From Sphingomonas sp. UV9 (GTDB lineage: Bacteria; Pseudomonadota; Alphaproteobacteria; Sphingomonadales; Sphingomonadaceae), in assembly GCF_004101245.1 (NCBI RefSeq), contig NZ_SCIN01000004.1, positions 124,001 to 188,000 on the forward strand: a stretch of DNA of 64,000 nt. The letters are read 5' to 3'. The stretch's first letter is position 1. Each line of letters starts with the position of its first letter. A program made the position numbers and the translations under genes. This document shows, one piece after another, positions 50,651-58,812 of this stretch. Below the pieces are notes generated by a model. That model was not told the origin of the DNA and made no database searches. It worked only from the letters and a program-made list of their open reading frames with translations.

Positions 50651-53061
50651 CAGACGGTCTCGTAATCGGGGGTGTCGGCGAAGGACGATCGGCGCCGCGC
50701 GGCCGTTTCCCGGTCGCGGCGGTCCAGCTCGTCGGCTACGGCGCGGGCGAGGACATGCGAATCCTGTCCCGGCTGCTGGTGGATGTGGATGGTGTAGCTG
50801 CGGGGCGCGGCGCTGGTTGCACCGGCCGGCGCGGAGGCGGCGCTGGCGGCACCGCCCATCGCCAGCGCCGGGATCGCGCTGCCGGTGACGATCGCGGATG
50901 TCAGGCGGCTGGAGAGGCGGTCCATGCGCTTGACAGGCTCGCCTTCCTGCGCGGCGATGCCGTTGGTCAGCCCGTCGACGATGTTGCCACCGAAGCCCGC
51001 GAAGACGCGGCTGGGCGAATGGATGCCGAGCTTCGCCTTGAACCATCCCGCCGCGGACGACGCGACGCCGACGATCGTGCTTTTCAGCGAACCGAACATG
51101 CCGAAGATCCCGCGGATCAGGCCGGAGATCATATCGCGGCCGATCTGCGCGAAGCGGGTTGGTAGCGTCGCGAACCAATCGACCGCGCCCGCGAAGGTCC
51201 CCTTGATCCCCTGCCAGAGCCCGGCGAACCATCCGCCGATCGCGCCCCAATTGGCATAGATCAGATACGCCGCGGCCCCGATCGCGACGATGCCAGCGAC
51301 GACCGCGAGCGCAATGCCGATGACCGGCAACATGCCGATCCCGAGCGCGCCGGCCGCGAACGCCAGCGCCGAGAAGGGCGCGACCAGGCCGGCGATGACG
51401 ATCGCACCGCCCCCCAGCACGAAGAACAGTCCGGCGAACGCCGCGACGCCGATGGCCACGGCCTTGGTCGCATTGGGATATCGGTTGGCGACATCGCCGA
51501 TCCATGTCGCGAACGCATTGGCGCGCGTGACGATGGCGTTGATCGTCGGCAGCAGCTGCGAACCGAGCGTGATGGCCAGCGTCGTCGCGTTGACCTTCAG
51601 CTGTTTCGACTGTTCGGCCGAGTCCTTCATGCGGTCGGCGAAGTCGCGGTCGGTCGTGCCGCCCGCCTTCGCCGCCTCCGCACGGATCTTTCGGAATTCC
51701 TCCATGTTCTGGATCAGCGGGCGCAGGCCCTGCTGCACCTGGGCATCCTCGAACAGATAGCCGAGCTTCGATAGATCGCCCTTCAGCGTCTTGTTCGTCA
51801 GCTCTGCGATGGCTTCGAGCGGCGTCTTCCCCTCGGCATAGGCCTTTTTCAGCGCTGCCGGCAGGTCGACGCCCATCTTCTCGAACGCCCTGTTGGTGGC
51901 GGGCGACGCGATCTTCTGGAGGATGTTGGCGAGGTTCGTGCCTGCGCTGGCGGCATCGCCGGCACCTTTACGCGCGATCTGCAAACCGGCTGCGAGATCC
52001 GCGACGGCGCCGACGCCGGTCTGGCCAAGGCCCTGATAGGCGGCGGTCAGCGCCGGGAAATACTGCGCCATGTCCTTGATCTCGAACGCGCCTGCCTTGC
52101 CGGCGCTGGCCATCACGTCGATGATCTTGCCGGTCTGCGCGACCGGCACCTTGAGGTTATCGGTGGCGGCGAACGCGGCGGCAGACAGGTCAGAGATCTC
52201 GGCCTTGTAGGCGGTTGCGGCGCGGCCGATCGGTTTCATCATCGCGACCGCGTCGGGCACCTTCGCGCCGAGGCCCGCGAGCGCATCGACGCCCGCCTGG
52301 AGGTCTGCCGGCATCTGGTTGGCCGCGCGCGCGGACACGAGCAGGTTGCGCCCCAGCTGCTCCGATGCGGCGCGCGATAGATCGGCTTTTTGGCCGATGT
52401 CAGTCATGACCGACTGATAGTCCTGCGCGGCCTTGATGCTGCCGATCAATGGCGCGGCCATTGCCATGCCCGTGCCGATTGCCGCAGCACCTCCCGCCGC
52501 GAGTCCAGTCGCCATAGCCTGTGTGCGCGAGAACCGCGCACGACCTGCCGCCATGCGGCGTTCGCGGTCGGCGAGCCGTCCGACCTCTGCCGTCTGCTCT
52601 ACGATCGTACGGTTGGTCTGAACCGCCTCAGTGCGCAGGCGGCGCTGGTGACGTGCGAGGTCGTTCGTATCGATCCCGGCCGTGTGCAGACGCAGCGACA
52701 TCTCCTGAAGCGACTGCGCCTGTTTGCGCTCGGTCGCTTCCAGCGTCGTCACCTCGCGTTCCGCCTTGGCAAGCGCGCGGGTCAGCGTCGCGGTCGGCTT
52801 GTCGGCCGCGGCGATCTCTTGCCGCAATCCCGCCATGCGCGTGCGTGCCGTCCCCAGCGCGGTGCCGGTATCGCCGAGGCCGGTCTTCAGCTTGCGGAAG
52901 CCGGCGATATCGCCCTGCGCGCGCTCGATCTCTCTCAAGCCGTCGCGGGTCAGCTTGAGCGCCTGCGCCGCCTTGGTCGATCCACCGGCGATGGCGCGCA
53001 ACGGGCCGGTGACGCGGTCACCGGCTTCCAGCAACATGCGGATGCGCAGGTTACGATCCAC
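50650..53061 (-). CDS. T: Phage tail tape-measure protein (P2 T)
   Basis: An 803-residue tape measure. The N-terminus is coiled coil (about 1-160: LRIRMLLEAGDRVTGPLRAI, KAEREVTTLEATERKQAQSL). Then comes the TP901-type core (QDYQSVMTDIGQKADLSRAA, QMPADLQAGVDALAGLG). Two hydrophobic segments near 520-600 (AVAIGVAAFAGLFFVLGGGA; PVIGIALAVVAGIVAIGAAA) may enter the host membrane during injection, and a IHSPSRVFAGFGGNIVDGLT motif lies near 690. The start is GTG at 53061, overlapping E' by 11 bp. Length sets tail length, so the tail should be of P2-like size. Confidence 0.93.
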   Translation of the reverse strand: MDRNLRIRMLLEAGDRVTGPLRAIAGGSTKAAQALKLTRDGLREIERAQGDIAGFRKLKTGLGDTGTALGTARTRMAGLRQEIAAADKPTATLTRALAKAEREVTTLEATERKQAQSLQEMSLRLHTAGIDTNDLARHQRRLRTEAVQTNRTIVEQTAEVGRLADRERRMAAGRARFSRTQAMATGLAAGGAAAIGTGMAMAAPLIGSIKAAQDYQSVMTDIGQKADLSRAASEQLGRNLLVSARAANQMPADLQAGVDALAGLGAKVPDAVAMMKPIGRAATAYKAEISDLSAAAFAATDNLKVPVAQTGKIIDVMASAGKAGAFEIKDMAQYFPALTAAYQGLGQTGVGAVADLAAGLQIARKGAGDAASAGTNLANILQKIASPATNRAFEKMGVDLPAALKKAYAEGKTPLEAIAELTNKTLKGDLSKLGYLFEDAQVQQGLRPLIQNMEEFRKIRAEAAKAGGTTDRDFADRMKDSAEQSKQLKVNATTLAITLGSQLLPTINAIVTRANAFATWIGDVANRYPNATKAVAIGVAAFAGLFFVLGGGAIVIAGLVAPFSALAFAAGALGIGMLPVIGIALAVVAGIVAIGAAAYLIYANWGAIGGWFAGLWQGIKGTFAGAVDWFATLPTRFAQIGRDMISGLIRGIFGMFGSLKSTIVGVASSAAGWFKAKLGIHSPSRVFAGFGGNIVDGLTNGIAAQEGEPVKRMDRLSSRLTSAIVTGSAIPALAMGGAASAASAPAGATSAAPRSYTIHIHQQPGQDSHVLARAVADELDRRDRETAARRRSSFADTPDYETV

Positions 53062-53182
53062 GGGTCTTTCCTTCGGGGTTATGGCGGCGCGCGGCGCGCG
53101 CGCGCCACTGCATCAGGTCATGGATCGAAAGCGCGTCGAGGGCGTCGGGCGACCAGTGGAAGACGAAGGCGATATCCGCCAT
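53051..53182 (-). CDS. E': GpE family tail protein (E'), expressed alone or by frameshift from E
   Basis: A 43-residue protein: MADIAFVFHWSPDALDALSI, HDLMQWRARAARRHNPEGKT, RGS. The pattern FHWSPxxLxxLSIHDLMQWRxRA matches P2 E' (GpE family, PF06528). AGAGGA lies eight bases upstream of its ATG, so independent initiation is possible. It also lies in the -1 frame relative to E and stays open back to a T6G slippery site, so it can be made as an E-E' fusion of about 160 residues. Such tail chaperone pairs guide tape-measure assembly. Confidence 0.85.
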   Translation of the reverse strand: MADIAFVFHWSPDALDALSIHDLMQWRARAARRHNPEGKTRGS

Positions 53183-53190
53183 CGGATCCT

Positions 53191-53532
53191 CTACATGTTC
53201 TGGGAGAGAGCCTCCTTCGTCGCAGTCGGCAGCAAAAAATCGACGAGCACCCCCGCGATCTGGGTGACGTCCGCCGGATCCATCGCGTCGATGAGATGCG
53301 GGTGCAGGATTGGCTGCGTCACGCGCGGCGCGACCAGCGCGACCTGGTTGTAATCCATCCGCACCAGGCCACCGAGATTGGCACCGCGCAGCGCACCGCC
53401 CATCGGCTTTCGGACATGAATCAGCGTGCCTGCCGGCAGCACGACCTTGTTGGCGACGACGATGTCGTATTCCAGCGTGACGTCGCCGGGGGCGGCGTGT
53501 GCGGAGTTTGGCGTGTCGTTCTGCTCGTTCAT
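53191..53532 (-). CDS. E: Phage tail assembly chaperone E
   Basis: A 113-residue homologue of P2 gpE: GDVTLEYDIVVANKVVLPAG, TLIHVRKPMGGALRGANLGG, ALVAPRVTQPILHPHLIDAM, DPADVTQIAGVLVDFLLP. The ATG at 53532 is the only good start; the frame upstream belongs to gene FII antisense or low-complexity sequence. Codons 98-100 (GAT TTT TTG) contain a T6G slippery site leading into E'. It lies between the tube gene FII and E'/T, as in P2. Confidence 0.88.
   Translation of the reverse strand: MNEQNDTPNSAHAAPGDVTLEYDIVVANKVVLPAGTLIHVRKPMGGALRGANLGGLVRMDYNQVALVAPRVTQPILHPHLIDAMDPADVTQIAGVLVDFLLPTATKEALSQNM
53233..53239 (-). other. -1 programmed ribosomal frameshift site (T6G) in gene E
   Basis: On the minus strand the heptamer T TTT TTG occurs in the E reading frame (GAT TTT TTG CTG), fitting the X XXY YYZ form. 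P2 uses the same TTTTTTG heptamer to make E+E'. After a -1 slip the frame reads AADCDEGGSLPEHVEDP and enters E' with no stop. Confidence 0.8.
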
Positions 53533-53585
53533 TTTATCGGTCCTTGGGTTTGGTTTGCGGCGGGGGCGGGGTGGTGGTGGGGGCC

Positions 53586-54095
53586 CTACAGACCAAGCGC
53601 CGTGCGGTGCGCGGCCATCAGGTCGACGCCGCCGACGACCTCGATCATGCCAAGCACATCGATCTCGACCTCGACGACGCCGTTCCAGGCCAGCTTGAAA
53701 TAGCTGAGCTGGCTTTTGACCTTGAACTCGGTGTCCTCGCCGGGCTTCCATTCGCCCATGTCGATTTCTTCGTGCCGGCCGCGCGTGACGATCTCGACCA
53801 CATCGACCGCGCCGGTGTCGTCGTTCTGGAACGAGCCGACGAAGCGCTGCTGCACGCCCGAGATATTCAGCATGCCGTGCTGGCGCAGGATCTGGCGCAT
53901 GGGACCGCCATAGGTCGCCTCCATCTCCAGGGCTTCGCCGCCCATGTCGACCTTCACCGCGCGGCTCATGCCACCAGCGCGATAGTCCTCGAATTTGCGC
54001 ACAAGTTTTGGGGGCGTGATCGATACGGTTTCACCGATGAAGGCTTCGCCGTCGTTGAACATCATCGTCTGCTTGAGCTTGCTGGGGAACGCCAT
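53586..54095 (-). CDS. FII: Phage major tail tube protein FII
   Basis: A 169-residue homologue of P2 gpFII: MAFPSKLKQTMMFNDGEAFI, GETVSITPPKLVRKFEDYRA, GGMSRAVKVDMGGEALEMEA, LNISGVQQRFVGSFQND, WKPGEDTEFKVKSQLSYFKL. It polymerises into the inner tail tube. It lies 39 bp downstream of the sheath gene FI and is followed by E after 53 bp of G-rich spacer. Confidence 0.94.
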   Translation of the reverse strand: MAFPSKLKQTMMFNDGEAFIGETVSITPPKLVRKFEDYRAGGMSRAVKVDMGGEALEMEATYGGPMRQILRQHGMLNISGVQQRFVGSFQNDDTGAVDVVEIVTRGRHEEIDMGEWKPGEDTEFKVKSQLSYFKLAWNGVVEVEIDVLGMIEVVGGVDLMAAHRTALGL

Positions 54096-54134
54096 CGCGT
54101 CAGCCTTTCGTGCGGGTGGTCAGGGGGGAGCGGA

Positions 54135-55307
54135 TCAGTTTGCGGCGACGAGGCTGGCGAAGTCGGCGAAGAACTCATCGGAGATCTCCTGCTCGAGCCC
54201 GAGCGCCTCAAGGGGCGGCACGAAGGTGTAGCGGTAGCCGATCAGCAGCTTGCCGGCCTTCAGCTGCTCGACCGGGTTCTTCGCTCCCTCGAATACAGCG
54301 ACGGCACCGAGGATCCGACCAGCGCGCTTTTCCTGGCGGAATTTCTCGTTGATCTGCTCGACGATGTCTTTCGCCAGGCTCGGCAGCAGAGGACGATCCA
54401 TCGCCCACACCAAGCCAAGTGCCACGGTATCCGCGAGAATCTGCGCGGTGCGGCAGGCGCTCTCGAACACGAAGTCGCTTGCCGGATCCGCGCACGTGCG
54501 GTTGCCCCAGAAGCGGAGGTCGCCAGCGATCCGGACCACGGTGACCAGCTCGGCCGCGTTCAGCACGTTCGCATCGCACTCCGGGTCCTGAATATCGAAG
54601 GTTACGTCGGCGGCGAGGCCGTCGAGATCCGCAAGTGCGACGTTCGACAGCGTCTTGTGCCAGCCTTGCTCCTGATCGATCGCGGCTCGCGCGCCCATCG
54701 CCACCGCCGCAACCGGCACGGCAATGCTCGAACCGTCCGCTCCGTACGGTGCGGTCACGCTCGGCCACAGCAACGTTAGCTCGCGCGCGTTCGGGAACAG
54801 GCCGCGGTGCGCGACCGCCTCGTCGCGATCGTCGCCGATAGCCTTTGCGTAGACGCGGGCGCGCAGCCGCCTGGCGACGATGACCAGCGACTTGGTGACC
54901 TGCTCGCTTTCGAGGCCGGGGGCACCGATGATGCGGGGGTGCATATTCAACTGCGCGGACGCGGTCAGCAGCGCCTGCATGCCGGTCTTTACCCCAGCTT
55001 CGTCGGTGCCGACGATTGCTGCCGCCGTATCCGCCGGGGTCGCACCTGGCGCGACGCGCACGACGACAATCGGGGCGGACACCTGACCGGCGATGGCCCG
55101 GAGTGACGCGCGAAGGGTTCCGGTCGCGCCCGCCTCCTCGATCGCCTCGTCGAGGTTGACGATCTTAACCGCCGTATCGAGGGGAAACGCGCCGGCTACG
55201 GCGTCGGGTGCCGTTGCGACCAGTCCGATTACGGCGGTGGCGACCGTCGCGATCGAGCGGGAGGTTTTCTTGACCTCGTTGACGTTGATCCCATGGAGGA
55301 AGGTCAT
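54135..55307 (-). CDS. FI: Phage tail sheath protein FI
   Basis: A 390-residue sheath protein: MTFLHGINVNEVKKTSRSIA, TVATAVIGLVATAPDA, HPRIIGAPGLESEQVTKSLV, then the conserved C-terminal sheath domain (GNRTCADPASDFVFESACRT, RTAQILADTVALGLVWAMDR). Contraction of this sheath drives tube penetration, so this is a myovirus-type prophage. The ATG overlaps the stop of W (ATGA). Confidence 0.95.
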   Translation of the reverse strand: MTFLHGINVNEVKKTSRSIATVATAVIGLVATAPDAVAGAFPLDTAVKIVNLDEAIEEAGATGTLRASLRAIAGQVSAPIVVVRVAPGATPADTAAAIVGTDEAGVKTGMQALLTASAQLNMHPRIIGAPGLESEQVTKSLVIVARRLRARVYAKAIGDDRDEAVAHRGLFPNARELTLLWPSVTAPYGADGSSIAVPVAAVAMGARAAIDQEQGWHKTLSNVALADLDGLAADVTFDIQDPECDANVLNAAELVTVVRIAGDLRFWGNRTCADPASDFVFESACRTAQILADTVALGLVWAMDRPLLPSLAKDIVEQINEKFRQEKRAGRILGAVAVFEGAKNPVEQLKAGKLLIGYRYTFVPPLEALGLEQEISDEFFADFASLVAAN

Positions 55308-55681
55308 GTGTGTGCCTTTCGAGCGAGCGCCGACGAGGCGCGGATGGGGGACGAAATGGAAAAAGTAGGGCGACCAGCTGCGTCGCTACGTCTGCCGGTG
55401 ATCGTGACGATCGCCTGTTGCGGCTCGGCTCCGGCGGAAAGGGTCACGCGTGTGACACGCGCTCGCCCTTCCTGACGGAGCAGGGCGAGCGCGGTCGCAG
55501 CGTAGATGCGCAAGCGGCCGAGTTCGTTGTTCGGCTGATCGAGCAGCTGCGGCAGCAACGAACCGTATTCGCGACGACCGAGCCGCGTACCAAGGGGAGT
55601 CCCGAGGATATCGCCAATCGACTGTTCGAGATGATCGGTGCCGCCAAGCGCCTTGCCGGTCTGCCGGTCCATCCCGTTCAC
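55304..55681 (-). CDS. W: Baseplate wedge protein W (gp25-like)
   Basis: A 125-residue gpW/gp25 family protein: MDRQTGKALGGTDHLEQSIG, DILGTPLGTRLGRREYGSLL, PQLLDQPNNELGRLRIYAAT. The REYGSLLP motif is diagnostic. The start may be GTG 55681, which overlaps the V stop (GTGA), or ATG 55672, which matches the usual MNRQTG start of homologues. gp25-like proteins sit at the sheath-baseplate joint and trigger contraction. Confidence 0.93.
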   Translation of the reverse strand: MNGMDRQTGKALGGTDHLEQSIGDILGTPLGTRLGRREYGSLLPQLLDQPNNELGRLRIYAATALALLRQEGRARVTRVTLSAGAEPQQAIVTITGRRSDAAGRPTFSISSPIRASSALARKAHT

Positions 55682-56232
55682 TTCGGTGGTCCAGAGATCG
55701 CGGCACCCGCCTGTACGCCGGTATGCGTGTGAGACTTGAGGCTCTTGCCTGCCGCGACGACATCGTCCGAGGCGATCATCGCGCCCTTCAAATCCACGTC
55801 ACCTTCGATGATGACGGGACCGACCAGGCGGATCCCGCCGGGTGCAGTGAGCGAGATCTTGCCGGTGACGACGCCGGTAAGGTCGCCGCTGACGGGATCG
55901 TATGCGAACCACGAGCCATCTTCGAAATCGATCCGGGTTGATCCATCCTGCGCGGCGTGCGGGTGCGCGTCTGAGCTGAGGCTGCCGATGATAATGCCGC
56001 GGGCGGTGTCCGACTCCGGACATAGCACTGCGACCTGTTCGCCAACGGAGGGCGGTGACCATACACGCGTCTTGCCAGCGCGAGGGCAAAGCCAGGGGAT
56101 GTCACCGGTGGTGAGATCGTCGGCGAACTGGACGCGGGCAGTGCCGCCATCGACGGACACGACGGTGCCTTCGCGCGCGAGATCGCCAATGAGGCGTTGG
56201 ATATCGGCAGTGGCGGCCATAGCGGCGACCAT
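55678..56232 (-). CDS. V: Baseplate spike protein V
   Basis: A 184-residue homologue of P2 gpV: IQRLIGDLAREGTVVSVDGG, ARVQFADDLTTGDIPWLCPR, PSVGEQVAVLCPESDTARGI form the N-terminal OB fold. A beta-helix follows and ends with SHTHTGVQAG, an HxH motif of the kind that binds iron at the spike tip. The start is ATG 56232, with ATG 56220 equally possible. A hairpin repeat lies just upstream, and W overlaps the end. Confidence 0.93.
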   Translation of the reverse strand: MVAAMAATADIQRLIGDLAREGTVVSVDGGTARVQFADDLTTGDIPWLCPRAGKTRVWSPPSVGEQVAVLCPESDTARGIIIGSLSSDAHPHAAQDGSTRIDFEDGSWFAYDPVSGDLTGVVTGKISLTAPGGIRLVGPVIIEGDVDLKGAMIASDDVVAAGKSLKSHTHTGVQAGAAISGPPK

Positions 56233-56257
56233 GCGCGAGACGTTTCGAGAGGCGAGG

Positions 56258-56294
56258 CGTCGCTCTTGTAGAAACGCTTTCTACAAGAGCGACG
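56258..56294. repeat. Perfect hairpin repeat bounding the host-range block (left copy)
   Basis: CGTCGCTCTTGTAGAAA (56258-56274), CGC loop, TTTCTACAAGAGCGACG (56278-56294): a perfect 17-bp stem. The inner 25 bp (TCTTGTAGAAA-CGC-TTTCTACAAGA) are identical to the hairpin at 61635-61659. It lies seven bases after the tail-spike stop and before gene V. No U tract follows in either direction. Confidence 0.85.
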
Positions 56295-56300
56295 TTCGGA

Positions 56301-58769
56301 TCATCCCAGCAAAGCCCCGAGCAGGAACAGCGTCATCTGGCCTTCGCGCAGGCCGAAGCGGTTGCCTGCTGGCATAATCAGCCGTTCGCCTGTCTTGACG
56401 TAATCCATACCCTCGCCGTGCCGGGGCGGGCCGAACCGTTCGGTCATCACGTCCTCGAAGACATCGTCCCACTGGTCGAAACACAGGAACGCGTAGGGGG
56501 TGCGAGCGGGCAAGCCATCGCTCCCCAGCGGATCGACCAAGCCGTGATCGGCCATAATCGTCCAGACGCGTTGCGCGCGGGCGCCGAAGTGATAGCGGGC
56601 ATCGTCCTCGCCCTTGTCAGCGATAGCGTCGTTCCACTGGTAGAAGCCCAGCTCCGCAAAGATCGCCTTGGCGGCGAGGCGTTCGATGTCGGTCATCGCC
56701 CCGCGCCACGTCTTCTCGCGCTCGTCCGACGTATTGATCAAGCTGGTGCCGGCATAGACCACCGATGCGCGCAGCGCCGCGGTTCCGATGCTGTAGACGT
56801 TATCGGCCGCAGCAGCGAGGTGACCGGCGGACTGAACCGTCCATCGATTGATCGCTCCGGTGCACAGGTGGAGACTGCCGGCAAAGGCGTTGCCGACCTG
56901 CATGTTGCCTTCATAGGCACGGAAGTACGCGGTGCCGCTGCCCTGTCCGCCCATCTCGAGGTAATTGTTGCCGTTACTGTTGGCGACGAGGAAGGAGCGT
57001 CCCGACCCCAGCACGTTTACCGGGCAAAGTGGCGTTGCAAACGTGATGCCGCTTGCGATCGACAAACCGAGGATGAAGCGGTTGTTCGCATCCCTCGTGG
57101 CGATCTCGGTCAGCGGCACGTACCGTTCGACAGTCGGCTCGGAGTTCTTGCGCGCCGGGACGTAGGAGGTGGCGTAATCCGCCTTTTCCACCGGGGTTGC
57201 GGACGATCCGGACGGTGTAGGCGTCAGCACGGCGGGGCTGACGACGGTGATCGTACCGCCAAGCGTGATCGCGAGGTTCGCCGGGCCGGTCGCCGTCACC
57301 CTACCGCCATGCAGTCGCACGACCGCGTTGCCCTGAGCGTTTACCCCATAGGCTGCACCGCCACCGGCAGGATCCGCATTGCCGACGACTTCGGCGGCAT
57401 AGATATCGACAATCGAGTTCGTGGACGTATCGATGCCGGCACCGTTGCCTTGCCCGTTCGACGCGCTGGCTCCGCCGATGAACGTCCCGCCGCGGATCGT
57501 CGCGGTCGTACCATTGAGGCTTGTTCCCCCACCGTTGGCGGAAACGAACCGGCAATTGATGATCTGAAGGTTCTGAACACGATACTCGACACCGTTGATC
57601 ACTTGCCCGTTCACCACCAGAGCGGGGACCCCGCTGGTCACCTCAATATCGCACTCGTCATAGGTGACACGACGAAGACTGAAGGGATCGACGACAGCGG
57701 GAAGCGCGCCGGCCCCCGCCTGGCCGTATCCGCGGCAGCGGATCCGGTGGACATGCGCGATGGGACCATATTCGTGGTACATGGCCTCGGTCGGCACCAG
57801 CGAACCACCGTCCCACGTAACGGTAGACGCCTCGACGTCGCAGTCGATCGTCTTGATCGACGTATCGCCGGTGCTTTCGAAACCGACCTGGCTGTTAAAT
57901 GCGCGGCACTGGCGGCGGACGATCCCGCGTAGCTTGCGCGGCGTCGCGAGACTGCCGCCATAGTCGGCGCTGTCATAATGCGCGTATCCGGTGGCGTTGT
58001 AGACATCGACCCGATCGACGATCGTCCCGAACCCGTCGGCATTCTGCGCGCGGATGGTCACGCCGGAAGATCGCTGCGCGTTCGTGCCACCGAGGCCGGA
58101 GCGCTGCACGTCGAGCGAGAAGTCTGCAAACCGGCCGTTGACGTCGTCGATCGTGTAGACGCACTGCCGAGCGACGAAGGCGGGGATCGCCTTCAGCCAC
58201 GACGCAGACCGCGACACGCCGATAAGCGCCTTACCGCTCGGCTTGATGATTTGGCCCGAAAAGAAATGGGTGAGCGTCCCGAGATTAAGCGTCTGCACCA
58301 TGGGTGCATTCAGCGCCGCGTTCAGGATCGGGCCGGCATCGATCGCATCACCGCCGGTCGCGCCGAACTGCGAGGCGAAGAAAAGCTGGTCGGGTGAAAG
58401 CACCCAGGCGGAATTGTCGCCGGTTGCCGTGAACCACCATACGTCACGACCAGCGCTGGGCAGTGCCCCTCCCGCCCATCGGTCGTACATCGCGCCACCG
58501 CCGTCGCCGTCGCCCAGTCGGCCAGTCGTGCGCATCCGATTGATACCGACCTTGTACGACATGGTCTTGGCGAGGGTGAAGGGCGCGACCTGTCCGGCAT
58601 CACCGCCGGGATCGCCGCGATCGCCCTTGTACCAGTTGGCAAGGAACGGCACCATCAACCGCGCCAGCGCGGAGAACGCGACCTTTGCAGCCCGACCGGC
58701 CTTCACGACGGGAACCGTCTCGGTGCCATCGGATGCCGTCATTGCGGGAAGGGCGGAAATCTTCGCCAT
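56301..58769 (-). CDS. Tail spike protein with beta-helix and C-terminal S74 chaperone/peptidase domain
   Basis: An 822-residue protein. The N-terminus (MAKISALPAMTASDGTETVP) is the usual particle-binding start of tail fibres. A Gly-rich GDRGDPGGDAGQ collagen-like bit and a right-handed beta-helix follow (about 150-520: GVTIRAQNADGFGTIVDRVD, LQIINCRFVSANGGGTSL, TATIRGGTFIGGASASNGQG). The C-terminal 150 residues match the Peptidase_S74 intramolecular chaperone (INTSDEREKTWRGAMTDIER, YHFGARAQRVWTIMADHGLV), which trimerises the spike and cleaves itself off at the Ser-Asp pair. It likely binds or degrades surface glycan; no depolymerase active site can be named. It takes the position of gene G, so no separate fibre chaperone is needed. 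Confidence 0.85.
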   Translation of the reverse strand: MAKISALPAMTASDGTETVPVVKAGRAAKVAFSALARLMVPFLANWYKGDRGDPGGDAGQVAPFTLAKTMSYKVGINRMRTTGRLGDGDGGGAMYDRWAGGALPSAGRDVWWFTATGDNSAWVLSPDQLFFASQFGATGGDAIDAGPILNAALNAPMVQTLNLGTLTHFFSGQIIKPSGKALIGVSRSASWLKAIPAFVARQCVYTIDDVNGRFADFSLDVQRSGLGGTNAQRSSGVTIRAQNADGFGTIVDRVDVYNATGYAHYDSADYGGSLATPRKLRGIVRRQCRAFNSQVGFESTGDTSIKTIDCDVEASTVTWDGGSLVPTEAMYHEYGPIAHVHRIRCRGYGQAGAGALPAVVDPFSLRRVTYDECDIEVTSGVPALVVNGQVINGVEYRVQNLQIINCRFVSANGGGTSLNGTTATIRGGTFIGGASASNGQGNGAGIDTSTNSIVDIYAAEVVGNADPAGGGAAYGVNAQGNAVVRLHGGRVTATGPANLAITLGGTITVVSPAVLTPTPSGSSATPVEKADYATSYVPARKNSEPTVERYVPLTEIATRDANNRFILGLSIASGITFATPLCPVNVLGSGRSFLVANSNGNNYLEMGGQGSGTAYFRAYEGNMQVGNAFAGSLHLCTGAINRWTVQSAGHLAAAADNVYSIGTAALRASVVYAGTSLINTSDEREKTWRGAMTDIERLAAKAIFAELGFYQWNDAIADKGEDDARYHFGARAQRVWTIMADHGLVDPLGSDGLPARTPYAFLCFDQWDDVFEDVMTERFGPPRHGEGMDYVKTGERLIMPAGNRFGLREGQMTLFLLGALLG

Positions 58770-58812
58770 CGTTCAAACCTCGAGATCGGAGAATCAGGAA
58801 AACCGGGACGGA

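Noticed and set aside
56418..57932. 500-codon plus-strand frame opposite the tail spike gene
   Set aside because: No domain signature; antisense of a gene with clear beta-helix and S74 motifs.
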